Part shown: positions 1-7,067 of the stretch, in pieces | Layout: the number at the start of each line of letters is the position of its first letter | Position numbering within the stretch: the first letter of the stretch is position 1 | NCBI GenBank assembly: GCA_900768125.1 | Contig: CAAGBS010000018.1 | Span: 1 to 14,098 of the forward strand | Direction: 5' to 3' | Origin: Oscillospiraceae bacterium | Lineage (GTDB): Bacteria > Bacillota > Clostridia > Oscillospirales > Ruminococcaceae | Length of the DNA stretch: 14,098 bases | The notes under the pieces: model-generated | Seen by the model: only the letters and a program-made list of their open reading frames with translations | Database searches by the model: none | Told to the model about the DNA's origin: nothing | Made by a program: the position numbers and the translations under genes

Positions 1-80
1 GCACGGAGTAGTGGGGCTCTGCCCCACACCCCGGTTCCTTTTGTGACAAAAGGAACCGAAAAACAATTGCGCTTCGCGCA
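1..80. repeat. Cluster of three intergenic hairpins
   Basis: Three inverted repeats lie side by side: GTGGGGC/GCCCCAC (11-27, loop TCT), a 12-13 bp stem built on CGGTTCCTTTTGT (32-58, loop of about one base) and TGCGC/GCGCA (68-80, loop TTC). The density of unrelated hairpins in non-coding DNA resembles the multi-hairpin intergenic repeats common in gut Clostridia; that family assignment is from memory. The outermost hairpin on the gene side can also act as a terminator for the minus-strand gene. Confidence 0.5.
59..80 (-). terminator. Probable terminator of the P-loop protein gene
   Basis: Read on the minus strand, the TGCGC-GAA-GCGCA hairpin is followed at once by ATTGTTTTT. It lies about 58 bases after the TGA of the minus-strand gene that ends at 138. 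The stem is short (5 bp), but the U-rich tail and position fit a Rho-independent terminator, with the next hairpin (32-58) as possible backup. Confidence 0.45.
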
Positions 81-137
81 CTAGATTCTAAGATAGTGCA
101 ATAAACACAAGTTTTCCCCACGGTCTTATTTTTACAC

Positions 138-2096
138 TCAGCCGTCAATGACAAAATATTTCCTCATCAGCGTGTGGAGCGTATGCTCTGCGGCGCCTGC
201 GGCTATGCGTGATATGAATTCATCGCCGCTGTCTATCACAACAGTCTCGCTGTTGATGAAGCGGTCGTTGAGCAGCCGGAGCATATCGGCGTATCTCTCG
301 GAGCACGTAGGCTTATCCGAGCGGAAATAACACTGCTCCACCAGCACGCCCGCAAGTTCTTTCACGAACTGACGGCATATCATATCCGGATATTCCTTTA
401 TCACAAGGTCGATAGCTTCGCGGTTTTCGTCGTCCGCATATCCTGAAAGATCCGGGACTGCAAACGCGGACAGCGCGCTCTTCTGCATGGTGCGAAGCTG
501 GTCGATGTACGCAGGCTCCACATGCCGCGCGGGTACTGGCGAAGCGCAGCGAAGCCCGGTCACGAGCCAGGTGCTTACGATATCGTCTATGTCCCCGCCG
601 GCAAGTTTATCCGCTCCGATAATGTTATCCATCAGCGAATACACCATCGGGCTGTTGAATCTTATCGGCTCGCCGGACAGCTTTACGATACTGTTCCGGA
701 ATGCTTCACGGGAAATGACCGCTTTCTTCGCGTCCGTCATGAAAAGCCGGCTCATTATGCTGCGCGAGTTTCCCGGCTGCGAGGGTTCGTATATCATGTA
801 GGCATTGTAGGGCTGCTTCGGGTGAGTCTTCGCGCGGTTGGAAGCAAGACCGCCGAGGTAATGATTTACCATCTTGTTCGCGATCTCCACGGCTGTTTTG
901 CGCGCTGCGCGGAGGTCGCAGCCGTCCTCGCACTTTATCTCATTCTTGAGGTCGTCGGTTATCACAGCCACGCTGTAAACATCACAGGACTGCTGGGACG
1001 TCTCGAGGAATTTCCGCTGAAGCTCCAGCGTTTCCCGGTCAGGCTCGTCCGCGCGGTTCACGAAAACAAGCGTGCGGCTTTCGTAGCGTTCAAGCTCCAT
1101 TTCAAGCCTGCTGGCGCTTCCCGGCGCAGGAATTTCCACGAAGCGGGCGCCGTGAACGGGCTTCCCGTCATGCTTCGCAAGTATCGGTCCGATAGTTCCG
1201 CAAAAACTCTGCGTAGTTCTGAATACGACCGCAGTGTGCAGTATCATGAAGCCATATTTCCGCGAGTAATTCGGGTGGAGGACTTCTGCGGCGTATTTCC
1301 GAGCCTGTTCCGGGGTGTCCAGCACGGTCATCGTTTCGATGAAGCCGCCTGACCTTGCAACATACCCGCCGAAGCCCCGTATCTTCTCAACGAGTGCGTC
1401 CAGATTTCCGGAGGCAAATTCTTCAACTCCGGAGTACATCCTGCGGATAAGCGCGGCGGTGATATCGTCTTTTAGCACCTGCTCTCGGAAATGCACGAAT
1501 GATACCGCAGTGGTCGAGGACATTTCCTTGCGCCGCTGCTCTGACATACAGTAGTAGCTTCTGAGGCGGCTTTCTGCTGTGGGACTGCTTTCGATAAAGC
1601 CGGAGATGATGTCGGCGGACTTCTGCGCAAGCGGCGTAGCTTCAATTTTTCCGCTCGCTGATATCACCTTTTTAAGGATATTCTCCCTGTCCATGCGGTC
1701 GTTCTTGAAGCACTGATACAGCACCCGACAGAAATAGTCGCTGTCATCGAAAAGCTCCGTAACGCAGTCCGCAGGAAGCACGTTGTATACTACAACGCTT
1801 TCCGCAGGTATCCTGCAGTCATCGGAGGAAACATACTCAATGGTGCGCGGGCGGTCGAATCCCCAGCACTGCTTTGAGAAGAGCGCGCGCACGGCGTCTG
1901 ATCCCGCCTGATCCAGCACCAGCGGAGTTTTACCCGAGCCGCTTCCCCCAGCGAGCAGGACTGCGCTTCCCGCGCCCAGCAGCAGCGAGGCGGATTCGAT
2001 TTCCGCGGGCAGCGGGCGCGAATCGGAGCCGCTATTATATCTTTCCGGAAAGGAAAGCGCGTTAAGGCGTAAACCCAGCAGGTCTTTTGATGTCAT
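138..2096 (-). CDS. P-loop NTPase of unknown family, GTPase-like motifs
   Basis: This encodes a 652-aa, apparently soluble protein. The start MTSKDLL is chosen because GGAGG lies about 10 bases upstream; in-frame ATGs reaching to 2372 run across the promoter region and into the neighbouring gene. Seen: a clear Walker A, GGSGSGKT (residues 50-57). Much later come EIPAPG (about 321-326) and LVFVNRADEPD (343-353), which look like the G3 (DxxG) and G4 (NKxD) motifs of GTPases, with NRAD in place of NKxD. If so, about 265 residues separate G1 from G3, as in large GTPases with an inserted domain. The C-terminal 250 residues are charged and probably helical, with no recognised motif. I do not recognise the family. 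It diverges from the AAA+/M41 gene and shares its intergenic region, so a functional link is plausible. It has its own housekeeping-type promoter. Confidence is high for the gene and low for GTPase activity. Confidence 0.85.
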   Translation of the reverse strand: MTSKDLLGLRLNALSFPERYNSGSDSRPLPAEIESASLLLGAGSAVLLAGGSGSGKTPLVLDQAGSDAVRALFSKQCWGFDRPRTIEYVSSDDCRIPAESVVVYNVLPADCVTELFDDSDYFCRVLYQCFKNDRMDRENILKKVISASGKIEATPLAQKSADIISGFIESSPTAESRLRSYYCMSEQRRKEMSSTTAVSFVHFREQVLKDDITAALIRRMYSGVEEFASGNLDALVEKIRGFGGYVARSGGFIETMTVLDTPEQARKYAAEVLHPNYSRKYGFMILHTAVVFRTTQSFCGTIGPILAKHDGKPVHGARFVEIPAPGSASRLEMELERYESRTLVFVNRADEPDRETLELQRKFLETSQQSCDVYSVAVITDDLKNEIKCEDGCDLRAARKTAVEIANKMVNHYLGGLASNRAKTHPKQPYNAYMIYEPSQPGNSRSIMSRLFMTDAKKAVISREAFRNSIVKLSGEPIRFNSPMVYSLMDNIIGADKLAGGDIDDIVSTWLVTGLRCASPVPARHVEPAYIDQLRTMQKSALSAFAVPDLSGYADDENREAIDLVIKEYPDMICRQFVKELAGVLVEQCYFRSDKPTCSERYADMLRLLNDRFINSETVVIDSGDEFISRIAAGAAEHTLHTLMRKYFVIDG

Positions 2097-2133
2097 ACTT
2101 CTGTTTACCTCCATTGTTGATGGTGCTCTTATT

Positions 2134-2162
2134 ATTGTATTACATTTTTTTCGTACTGTCAA
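2134..2162 (-). promoter_or_regulatory. Housekeeping-type promoter for the P-loop gene
   Basis: On the minus strand TTGACA (2162-2157) is followed after exactly 17 bases by TACAAT (2139-2134), one mismatch from the sigma-A consensus. The start codon at 2096 lies about 30 bases past the expected transcription start. The -35 box lies back to back with that of the divergent promoter at 2173. Confidence 0.7.
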
Positions 2163-2165
2163 GAA

Positions 2166-2189
2166 TTTTTTGTTGACTGCAACAAAAAA
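2166..2189. promoter_or_regulatory. Perfect 10-bp inverted repeat, candidate operator
   Basis: TTTTTTGTTG and CAACAAAAAA form a perfect inverted repeat around ACTG. It covers the -35 box of the rightward promoter and begins four bases from the -35 of the leftward one. This is a natural place for a regulator of both divergent genes. It lies upstream of both predicted transcription starts, so a DNA-level site is more likely than an RNA hairpin. Confidence 0.4.
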
Positions 2190-2203
2190 TATGTGTATAT
2201 ATT
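2173..2203 (+). promoter_or_regulatory. Promoter P1 of the TATATATT class
   Basis: TTGACT (2173-2178), 17 bases, then TATATATT (2196-2203). The element GTTGAC-N18-TATATATT is repeated with the same spacing at 6713 and 7924. A transcript starting near 2209 would have a leader of about 48 bases before the AAA+/M41 start codon. The -10 box differs from the TATAAT/TACAAT boxes of the other promoters in this window. Confidence 0.6.
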
Positions 2204-2256
2204 CCTGCAAGGGTCGATGATCCGTGAAATCAATTATAATAGTGGAGGTACACAAG

Positions 2257-5200
2257 ATGGCAGAGATAAAGATTAGCATAGCTGACGGCATGAACGATGT
2301 CAACAAGGACAGCGGCAGGGATTTCCAGCCGGCTTTCATCATCGGAATAAATTCCGACCACGAGCTTGACAAGCTGATCGAATCCGCGGTCCACGCGCCG
2401 GAGCTGAAGGAGGAGCGTGACGTGGGCTTCGGCTATATGAACGAGCCGAGACTGAAGTACGTAGTCTCGCTCAACGGCGTGCTGCAGACCGTATCCGGCC
2501 ACCCGAACGCCGTCCGGTGCCTGCGTTACGGCGACCCGCGCCGGCTGTTAGCTTACATTATAGTTTTGCTGAACGAGCGCGGGCTTACCCACCGCATATC
2601 CTACATAGAGGACTGCTGCAGCGGAATGAACCTCTGTCGTATCGTGGTGAAGACAGCTTCGCTTGAAAACCGGAAAGTCCTCTTATTTAACGCGTTGTAC
2701 TCCGCTGGCGGTCTTCCCGAGGCTCCCAAGGAAGGAATGTTTTACATCGACTGTGAAAAGGACAGCTACCAGAAGCTTCCGGTGACCGGGACAAACGGCA
2801 AGATATACGATGTGACGGCAGGACCTCTCCGATTCGGCAACCTCTGTCTGAACCTGCTGTCCGGCAAGGGCAGAAATCTGGAGCTTCCCGATAAGATAGG
2901 GCTTCGCCGTGTGCTGATACGGGACGGCTATTCCTACAACGTGGTGCAGAAGGTTCAGCTTTTCCTCGGGTGCGACAGCGGCGCAAAGGGACTTTTCATG
3001 TACAGGGGCGATGAACTGATACCGGTCATGGTGCAGTACTCCGAGCCGCGTAACGGAGCGTATTACGAGATGACCGACATCTTCACACTCGGCACTAAGG
3101 ACGAGCGGAAGATATATTTCGGTGAAAACGGCGGAAATCTCGAGGTGGAGTTCTCCGACCAGGGCAGAACGATACGCATTCCTGAAAACAGCTTTGAACT
3201 GAATCCCACGAACTTCAGCTACAACGTCAACAAGTTCGGCTGGCTGCGCGAGGCTTTCCAGCTGCTGATAAGCCAGTACTGCGCGCTGCTGAGGCTGGAT
3301 ATGCTTGACAGTCTCACGTTTGCGGGCAGAACTCCCGTGGACTGCATACGCGACAGCAGAATGGGTCACTACACCTGGGCGTTCAGCGATAAAAACGGCG
3401 TCAGGACAAGTCTCTGCTTCTCGCTGGTATCCGCGCCATACGACAATGAAAGGCTGAATATCAGCGGAATAGTTCTCGGAAAGACCGCGATATTTCCGCA
3501 TGATTTCGGGCTGGAAGCCTGCACCGATGATGGAATGCGCGTCATAGTAACGCTGGAGAACGACTGCACGCTCAAAGAGATAAGCATATTCCGCGGCGGA
3601 AAGTTCTACAAACTCAGCAGCAGGAACATCTCCGAGAACCCGGAAATGACGTTCTGCTGTCCGCCGTTCAGCAGTGCGTACAGGCTGGATATCAGCGATG
3701 CAGACTCGCTGATAAATGCGGAGAATTACATGTCCATGCTTGCTGCGAAGCTTTCCGCAATGAATTTCGACAGCGAAATCAGCGAGGACAGCGAGATGAA
3801 CGAGATATGCCGCCGCCTTTATCCCGATGGAATGGTATGCGACGAGTCGATAGTCCGCGAAGCTGAGAAGCTGGTGAAGTACGTCCGCATGAACGAAAAG
3901 GTGCCGTGCGGTATGATAACCGGCGAGCCGGGCACCGGCAAAACCACGCTTGCGCGCAACCTGGCTTCCTGCCTGCCCGACCCGGTGAACAGGGTGGTCG
4001 TGAAATCCGCGTCCGACCTCATCGGTCAGTTTGTCGGACAGACCCAGCCCAGAGTGTTTGACGCGCTGGTGGAAGCCTACGAAAGCAACAGCATTCTGCT
4101 GATAGACGAGGCGTACACTCTGCTTGACAACGTCTACGGCAAGGAAGCGCTCGCGATGATACTTCCGATAATCTCCGGCGACAGGACCGTCATCGAGAAG
4201 ATGTCCGAGCCGGGACCGAACGGCAGCGCTTCAAAGGTGACGTATGAATTTGCGAACGGCGCGCCCGCCATCTGGCTTTCCGGCTACAGTCAGGAACTGC
4301 GCGGCATGGTAGCGGGGAATCCCGGACTTTACCGCCGCATGAAGTTCAGGATATCCATGCAAAATCCCACCACCAGCAGGCTGTATAATACGCTTCTCGC
4401 GATGACGGACAGCGTTCCTGCAAAGAAGCTTCTCGCGACCGACATAGGCTGCGCCCAGACCCTGAAAGACATCATCAGCAGCAATTCCGACCTCGTCAAG
4501 AGCTATTTCTGCTTTGGCTCGCGCAACGAGAATATACGCTTCTTCGCGAACTACGCCGGAGCCGCCGACCTGCTGGAAAGCCTGCTGCTAGTCCTCGACA
4601 GCAAGGCTTCCGCGTGGGAGAACCGCGAAGCAGTCGCAAAGGTCATCGAGGAAAAAAAGCAGGAGATAAACCGCCAGCGCAAGGCGGTCATAGCTTCGGG
4701 GAAATCTCTGTGTGATTCCTCCGGCATAGCGGTGGACGTGGTGTCGGATATCGACCTTTCGCTCAGCGATATCATCGGCAGCGGGAACGTTCGCAGCGAA
4801 CTCAGCAGCGTGATAAACGCCTACATCGGCAAGGACAGCGGACAGAATTTCTCCATAAACCCCCAGAAGGGCATTCTTTTCGCGGGTTATCCCGGCACCG
4901 GAAAGACCTTTGCGGCGCGTGCGATGGCGGGCGAGCTCCAGAAGCGCTTTGAGAAAAGCAATATGGATAAGCGCACGGGCTTTATCCCGATATCAGCGAC
5001 TATGCTGCTCATGAAGCCGGAGATGGTGAAGTCCCTGTTCGCGACCGCTTCCGAGTACGACATGTGCGTAATATTCATCGACGAGTTCGACGCCATCGGA
5101 AAGAAACGCAGCGACAATCCCGCATATCCGGTGCTGATGGAACTCATGACCGAGATGGACGGCTTTGAGCAGCGCGGGAATATATTCCTGCTGGCGGCGA

Positions 5201-6234
5201 CCAACGCGCCCGAGCTTCTTGATTTCGCAGTCACTCGAAAGGGCAGGTTCAACAAGGTGATAAATTTCGAACTTCCCGAGCTTCACGAGCGCCGCGAAAT
5301 GCTCGCGCGGCTGATCGAGAAGCACTCCGATATCATAAAGCTCCCCGATGAGGACGTAGACCGCATAGCGGCGAAGACCACCGGCTACACTATCAGCGAC
5401 CTTGACAGCCTCGTCAACGAAAGCTGCAGATTCTACATCGAGTGCAGCGCAGTCCCCGACTGTGAAGCGCCCGCGAAGCTGCCGCACAGATTCGTCCGCT
5501 GCGGCGGGAAGACCGAATCCGAAAAGCTGGAGTGGTACAAGACAGCCACCCCCGCGCAGAACTTCATGGCTGACCTCGGCGAAGTGATCGAGCGTGATAT
5601 CCTCGGCGCCCCCGACCGCGCGAAAAAGGAGGATAAGTTCGCCGTTGACAGAAACAGCGGCTGCACCGCGACAGCTATTCACGAGGTAGGCCACGTGCTG
5701 ACAGCTATCCTCTGCGGAAAGAACGTTGAGAAGATAACCGTGATACCCCGCGGGAACTGTCTCGGCTACGTCATGCACGACAGCAGTGAAAAGCTGAACT
5801 GCCGCAGTGACTTCATCTCGCGTATCCGCGTGGCGCTGGGCGGCAGAGTCGCGGAGGAGCTGTTCTACGGCGCGGAAGACGTTTCAGTCGGCGCGGCAAA
5901 GGACCTCGCCACTGCGACGGAACTTGCCCGCTCGATGGTCTGCACGTTCGGAATGTCCGACAGATTCGGCGCGATGAGGCTCACCGCAGACAGCCTGCGC
6001 TACCTCGGCGGCGAGCATTACACCTGCTCGGACGATTTCCGCAGAATGGCGGACGAGGAGATATGCAGCCTGCTGAACGAACAGCTTGAAGCCACCCGAA
6101 AAATGCTCTCCGGGAACAAGGTTATCATCAGACAGCTTGCTGAGTTCGTGTTCGACCGCGAGACCGTTTCCGGCGAGGAGCTGAGGGCGGAATACGAGCG
6201 GCTGAACAGCCAGATGACCGCAAAAACAGCATAA
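2257..6234 (+). CDS. Soluble tandem AAA+ / FtsH-type M41 metalloprotease
   Basis: A 1325-aa fusion protein. The start is set by GGAGG (2244-2248) eight bases before ATG. Residues 1-540 form an unrecognised, apparently beta-rich region without membrane segments. AAA+ domain 1 (about 545-770) is of CbbX/SpoVK type: Walker A GEPGTGKT (556-563), pore loop GQFVG (590-594), Walker B ILLIDEAY (613-620), NPGLYRR (688-694). AAA+ domain 2 (about 835-1060) is FtsH-like: GYPGTGKT (877-884), VIFIDEFDAIG (938-948), AATNAPELLD (980-989) and RKGRF (994-998), which keeps both arginine positions of the FtsH RPGRF motif. The M41 peptidase follows: HEVGH (1142-1146) supplies two zinc ligands and the catalytic Glu, and D1216 in SVGAAKD matches the third ligand. 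FtsH normally has two N-terminal membrane helices; none is visible here, so the protein is probably cytosolic. Expected role (inference): ATP-driven unfolding and degradation of specific proteins, with the N-terminal region selecting substrates. Confidence 0.93.
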   Translation: MAEIKISIADGMNDVNKDSGRDFQPAFIIGINSDHELDKLIESAVHAPELKEERDVGFGYMNEPRLKYVVSLNGVLQTVSGHPNAVRCLRYGDPRRLLAYIIVLLNERGLTHRISYIEDCCSGMNLCRIVVKTASLENRKVLLFNALYSAGGLPEAPKEGMFYIDCEKDSYQKLPVTGTNGKIYDVTAGPLRFGNLCLNLLSGKGRNLELPDKIGLRRVLIRDGYSYNVVQKVQLFLGCDSGAKGLFMYRGDELIPVMVQYSEPRNGAYYEMTDIFTLGTKDERKIYFGENGGNLEVEFSDQGRTIRIPENSFELNPTNFSYNVNKFGWLREAFQLLISQYCALLRLDMLDSLTFAGRTPVDCIRDSRMGHYTWAFSDKNGVRTSLCFSLVSAPYDNERLNISGIVLGKTAIFPHDFGLEACTDDGMRVIVTLENDCTLKEISIFRGGKFYKLSSRNISENPEMTFCCPPFSSAYRLDISDADSLINAENYMSMLAAKLSAMNFDSEISEDSEMNEICRRLYPDGMVCDESIVREAEKLVKYVRMNEKVPCGMITGEPGTGKTTLARNLASCLPDPVNRVVVKSASDLIGQFVGQTQPRVFDALVEAYESNSILLIDEAYTLLDNVYGKEALAMILPIISGDRTVIEKMSEPGPNGSASKVTYEFANGAPAIWLSGYSQELRGMVAGNPGLYRRMKFRISMQNPTTSRLYNTLLAMTDSVPAKKLLATDIGCAQTLKDIISSNSDLVKSYFCFGSRNENIRFFANYAGAADLLESLLLVLDSKASAWENREAVAKVIEEKKQEINRQRKAVIASGKSLCDSSGIAVDVVSDIDLSLSDIIGSGNVRSELSSVINAYIGKDSGQNFSINPQKGILFAGYPGTGKTFAARAMAGELQKRFEKSNMDKRTGFIPISATMLLMKPEMVKSLFATASEYDMCVIFIDEFDAIGKKRSDNPAYPVLMELMTEMDGFEQRGNIFLLAATNAPELLDFAVTRKGRFNKVINFELPELHERREMLARLIEKHSDIIKLPDEDVDRIAAKTTGYTISDLDSLVNESCRFYIECSAVPDCEAPAKLPHRFVRCGGKTESEKLEWYKTATPAQNFMADLGEVIERDILGAPDRAKKEDKFAVDRNSGCTATAIHEVGHVLTAILCGKNVEKITVIPRGNCLGYVMHDSSEKLNCRSDFISRIRVALGGRVAEELFYGAEDVSVGAAKDLATATELARSMVCTFGMSDRFGAMRLTADSLRYLGGEHYTCSDDFRRMADEEICSLLNEQLEATRKMLSGNKVIIRQLAEFVFDRETVSGEELRAEYERLNSQMTAKTA

Positions 6235-6242
6235 TACCGTCA

Positions 6243-6268
6243 GGGGAGCCGCAGAAATGCTGCTCCCC
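6243..6268 (+). terminator. Weak hairpin after the AAA+/M41 gene
   Basis: GGGGAGC (6243-6249) pairs with GCTCCCC (6262-6268), and the stem can extend by GCA/TGC past one mismatch. It starts 8 bases after the TAA. The following CAAAATTCTTTGA is a poor U-tract, so termination may be partial. Confidence 0.4.
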
Positions 6269-6299
6269 AAAATTCTTTGAAAAAAATAGAAAAAAGTGC

Positions 6300-6328
6300 T
6301 TGACAAATCTTTTTTTCGATAATATAAT
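6300..6328 (+). promoter_or_regulatory. Perfect-consensus sigma-A promoter
   Basis: TTGACA (6300-6305), 17 bases, TATAAT (6323-6328): an exact match to the housekeeping consensus with ideal spacing, in an AT-rich stretch. The predicted start is near 6335. No good coding sequence follows for about 730 bases, so it drives either a non-coding RNA or a very long leader of the sigma-factor gene. Confidence 0.8.
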
Positions 6329-6334
6329 TAACAC

Positions 6335-6610
6335 AAGATATGAAACAGCTTCACGGAAGCATATTTCCGGTCGGCGGTTCAGTCCTGCCTGCCTAGGCGG
6401 CGGTTCTGATTCTGCTGGTGTTCCGGTTTTGCTTTTTAGGCTGCACGTTTTCATTGTCTGTTTGTTCCATCTGGAAAAACGTTTATGTGTTGATTGCGTT
6501 TTTTCTTGTCAATACGGGAATGCCTTAATAAGATAAACTGTTCAGCTCTCGCTGTCAGATTTGGGTGTTATCCGTAGGTCACACTCAGAACTGCGCACGG
6601 GGGTTTTTTT
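6335..6610 (+). ncRNA. Candidate structured RNA or long leader
   Basis: The stretch runs from the predicted start of the consensus promoter to a run of seven T (6604-6610). It contains several possible stems: CTGCC/GGCGG around 6390-6405; ACGTTTT (6445-6451) with AAAACGT (6476-6482), enclosing TTCCA/TGGAA; CTG-CAGC/GCTG-CAG around 6538-6558; and GGGTGT/ACACTC before the end. CCGT/ACGG lies just ahead of the T-run, giving a weak terminator. No ribosome binding site with a fitting ORF was found inside. I compared it by eye with tmRNA, RNase P RNA and SRP RNA landmarks and saw none of them. The boundaries are estimates. Confidence 0.35.
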
Positions 6611-6645
6611 ATTTTCCTCACAAGCGCATTCCGGTAATGTAATTC

Positions 6646-6670
6646 AGGAGGTTTGATTATGTTCGGCTGA
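6646..6670 (+). other. Three-codon ORF (Met-Phe-Gly-stop) with strong RBS
   Basis: AGGAGG (6646-6651) is followed seven bases later by ATG TTC GGC TGA. The ribosome binding site is as good as those of the real genes, yet the frame closes after three codons. It lies in the transcript from the 6300 promoter and just upstream of a hairpin and of promoter P2. It could be a regulatory mini-ORF or the leftover start of a lost gene. Confidence 0.3.
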
Positions 6671-6683
6671 TTCTCTTTAAAAA

Positions 6684-6698
6684 ACCGCGTTTCGCGGT
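6684..6698. other. Short hairpin upstream of promoter P2
   Basis: ACCGCG-TTT-CGCGGT forms a perfect 6-bp stem 14 bases after the three-codon ORF and 15 bases before the P2 -35 box. On the minus strand an A/T-rich run follows on the other side (plus-strand TTTAAAAA before the stem). It could be a weak terminator of the upstream transcript, but a U-tract is missing on the plus strand. Confidence 0.3.
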
Positions 6699-6712
6699 GA
6701 TAAAAAATTTGG

Positions 6713-6743
6713 TTTACATATCCGGCTTTTCCGGGTATATATT
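6713..6743 (+). promoter_or_regulatory. Promoter P2 of the TATATATT class, upstream of sigma gene
   Basis: TTTACA (6713-6718), 17 bases, TATATATT (6736-6743). With the preceding G it reads GTTTAC-N18-TATATATT, aligning base for base with P1 and P3, and is preceded by AAATTTG as P3 is by AAATTTTCTG. It would give the sigma-factor mRNA a leader of about 320 bases. If the encoded sigma recognises this class, the gene is autoregulated. Confidence 0.55.
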
Positions 6744-6762
6744 TACATCAGATACCGACCGC

Positions 6763-6778
6763 ATGTCCCGGGGGACAT
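6763..6778. promoter_or_regulatory. Perfect inverted repeat just downstream of P2
   Basis: ATGTCCC-GG-GGGACAT, a perfect 7-bp inverted repeat about 15 bases past the expected P2 start. It could be a repressor site or the first hairpin of the leader RNA. Confidence 0.35.
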
Positions 6779-6970
6779 ACATACCGGCATGATGACCGCT
6801 GCTGTTAGCAACGCTGCAGCACTGGAACATCAGTAAATCCGTAATGTTTCCAAAGACATGTTTTTCAGTATCCGATTTCAAATGCATATGGAAAGTATGT
6901 AGATTAGTTCACATCTTTCACTGTTAAGCGGATAAACTGAATAGACTATATAAGCTTTCTGCTGTATGGG

Positions 6971-6997
6971 TCTGGGGTATCCGCGGATTACTCCAGA
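6971..6997 (+). other. Strong leader hairpin before the sigma gene
   Basis: TCTGGGGTATCC pairs with GGATTACTCCAGA across a tiny GC loop, giving a 12-bp stem with one G-U pair and one bulge. An AGGAGG follows (7005-7010) with no ATG at usable distance, then seven T (7015-7021), then the real ribosome binding site. Earlier in the same leader are a GCTGC/GCAGC stem-loop (about 6799-6822) and a 6-bp stem at 6844-6859 followed by GTTTTT. Together they suggest attenuation or translational control of the sigma factor. Confidence 0.35.
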
Positions 6998-7067
6998 ACC
7001 GTACAGGAGGAAGCTTTTTTTGGTTTCCCATGTGCGTTCTGACATGAAACTTCAGGAGGAAATCACC

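Noticed and set aside
522..1352. 276-aa open frame on the plus strand
   Set aside because: It lies wholly inside the minus-strand P-loop gene, has no ribosome binding site, and its translation has no motif; the opposite strand carries Walker A and the promoter.
2235..2240. TATAAT close to the AAA+/M41 start
   Set aside because: No -35 box lies at 16-18 bases, and transcription would start at or past the ribosome binding site.
2097..2372. 92-residue N-terminal extension of the P-loop protein
   Set aside because: It would run over both divergent promoters and into the start of the AAA+/M41 gene; the start at 2096 has GGAGG at good distance.
2683..3501. 272-aa open frame on the minus strand
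   Set aside because: It is antisense to the AAA+/M41 gene, with low-complexity composition typical of a shadow frame and no start signals.
6300..6536. 78-aa open frame in the long intergenic region
   Set aside because: It begins inside the consensus promoter, lacks a ribosome binding site, and gives a cysteine-rich, motif-free translation.
6966..7067. 34-residue N-terminal extension of the sigma factor
   Set aside because: It includes the leader hairpin and the true ribosome binding site, and shows no sigma-like sequence.
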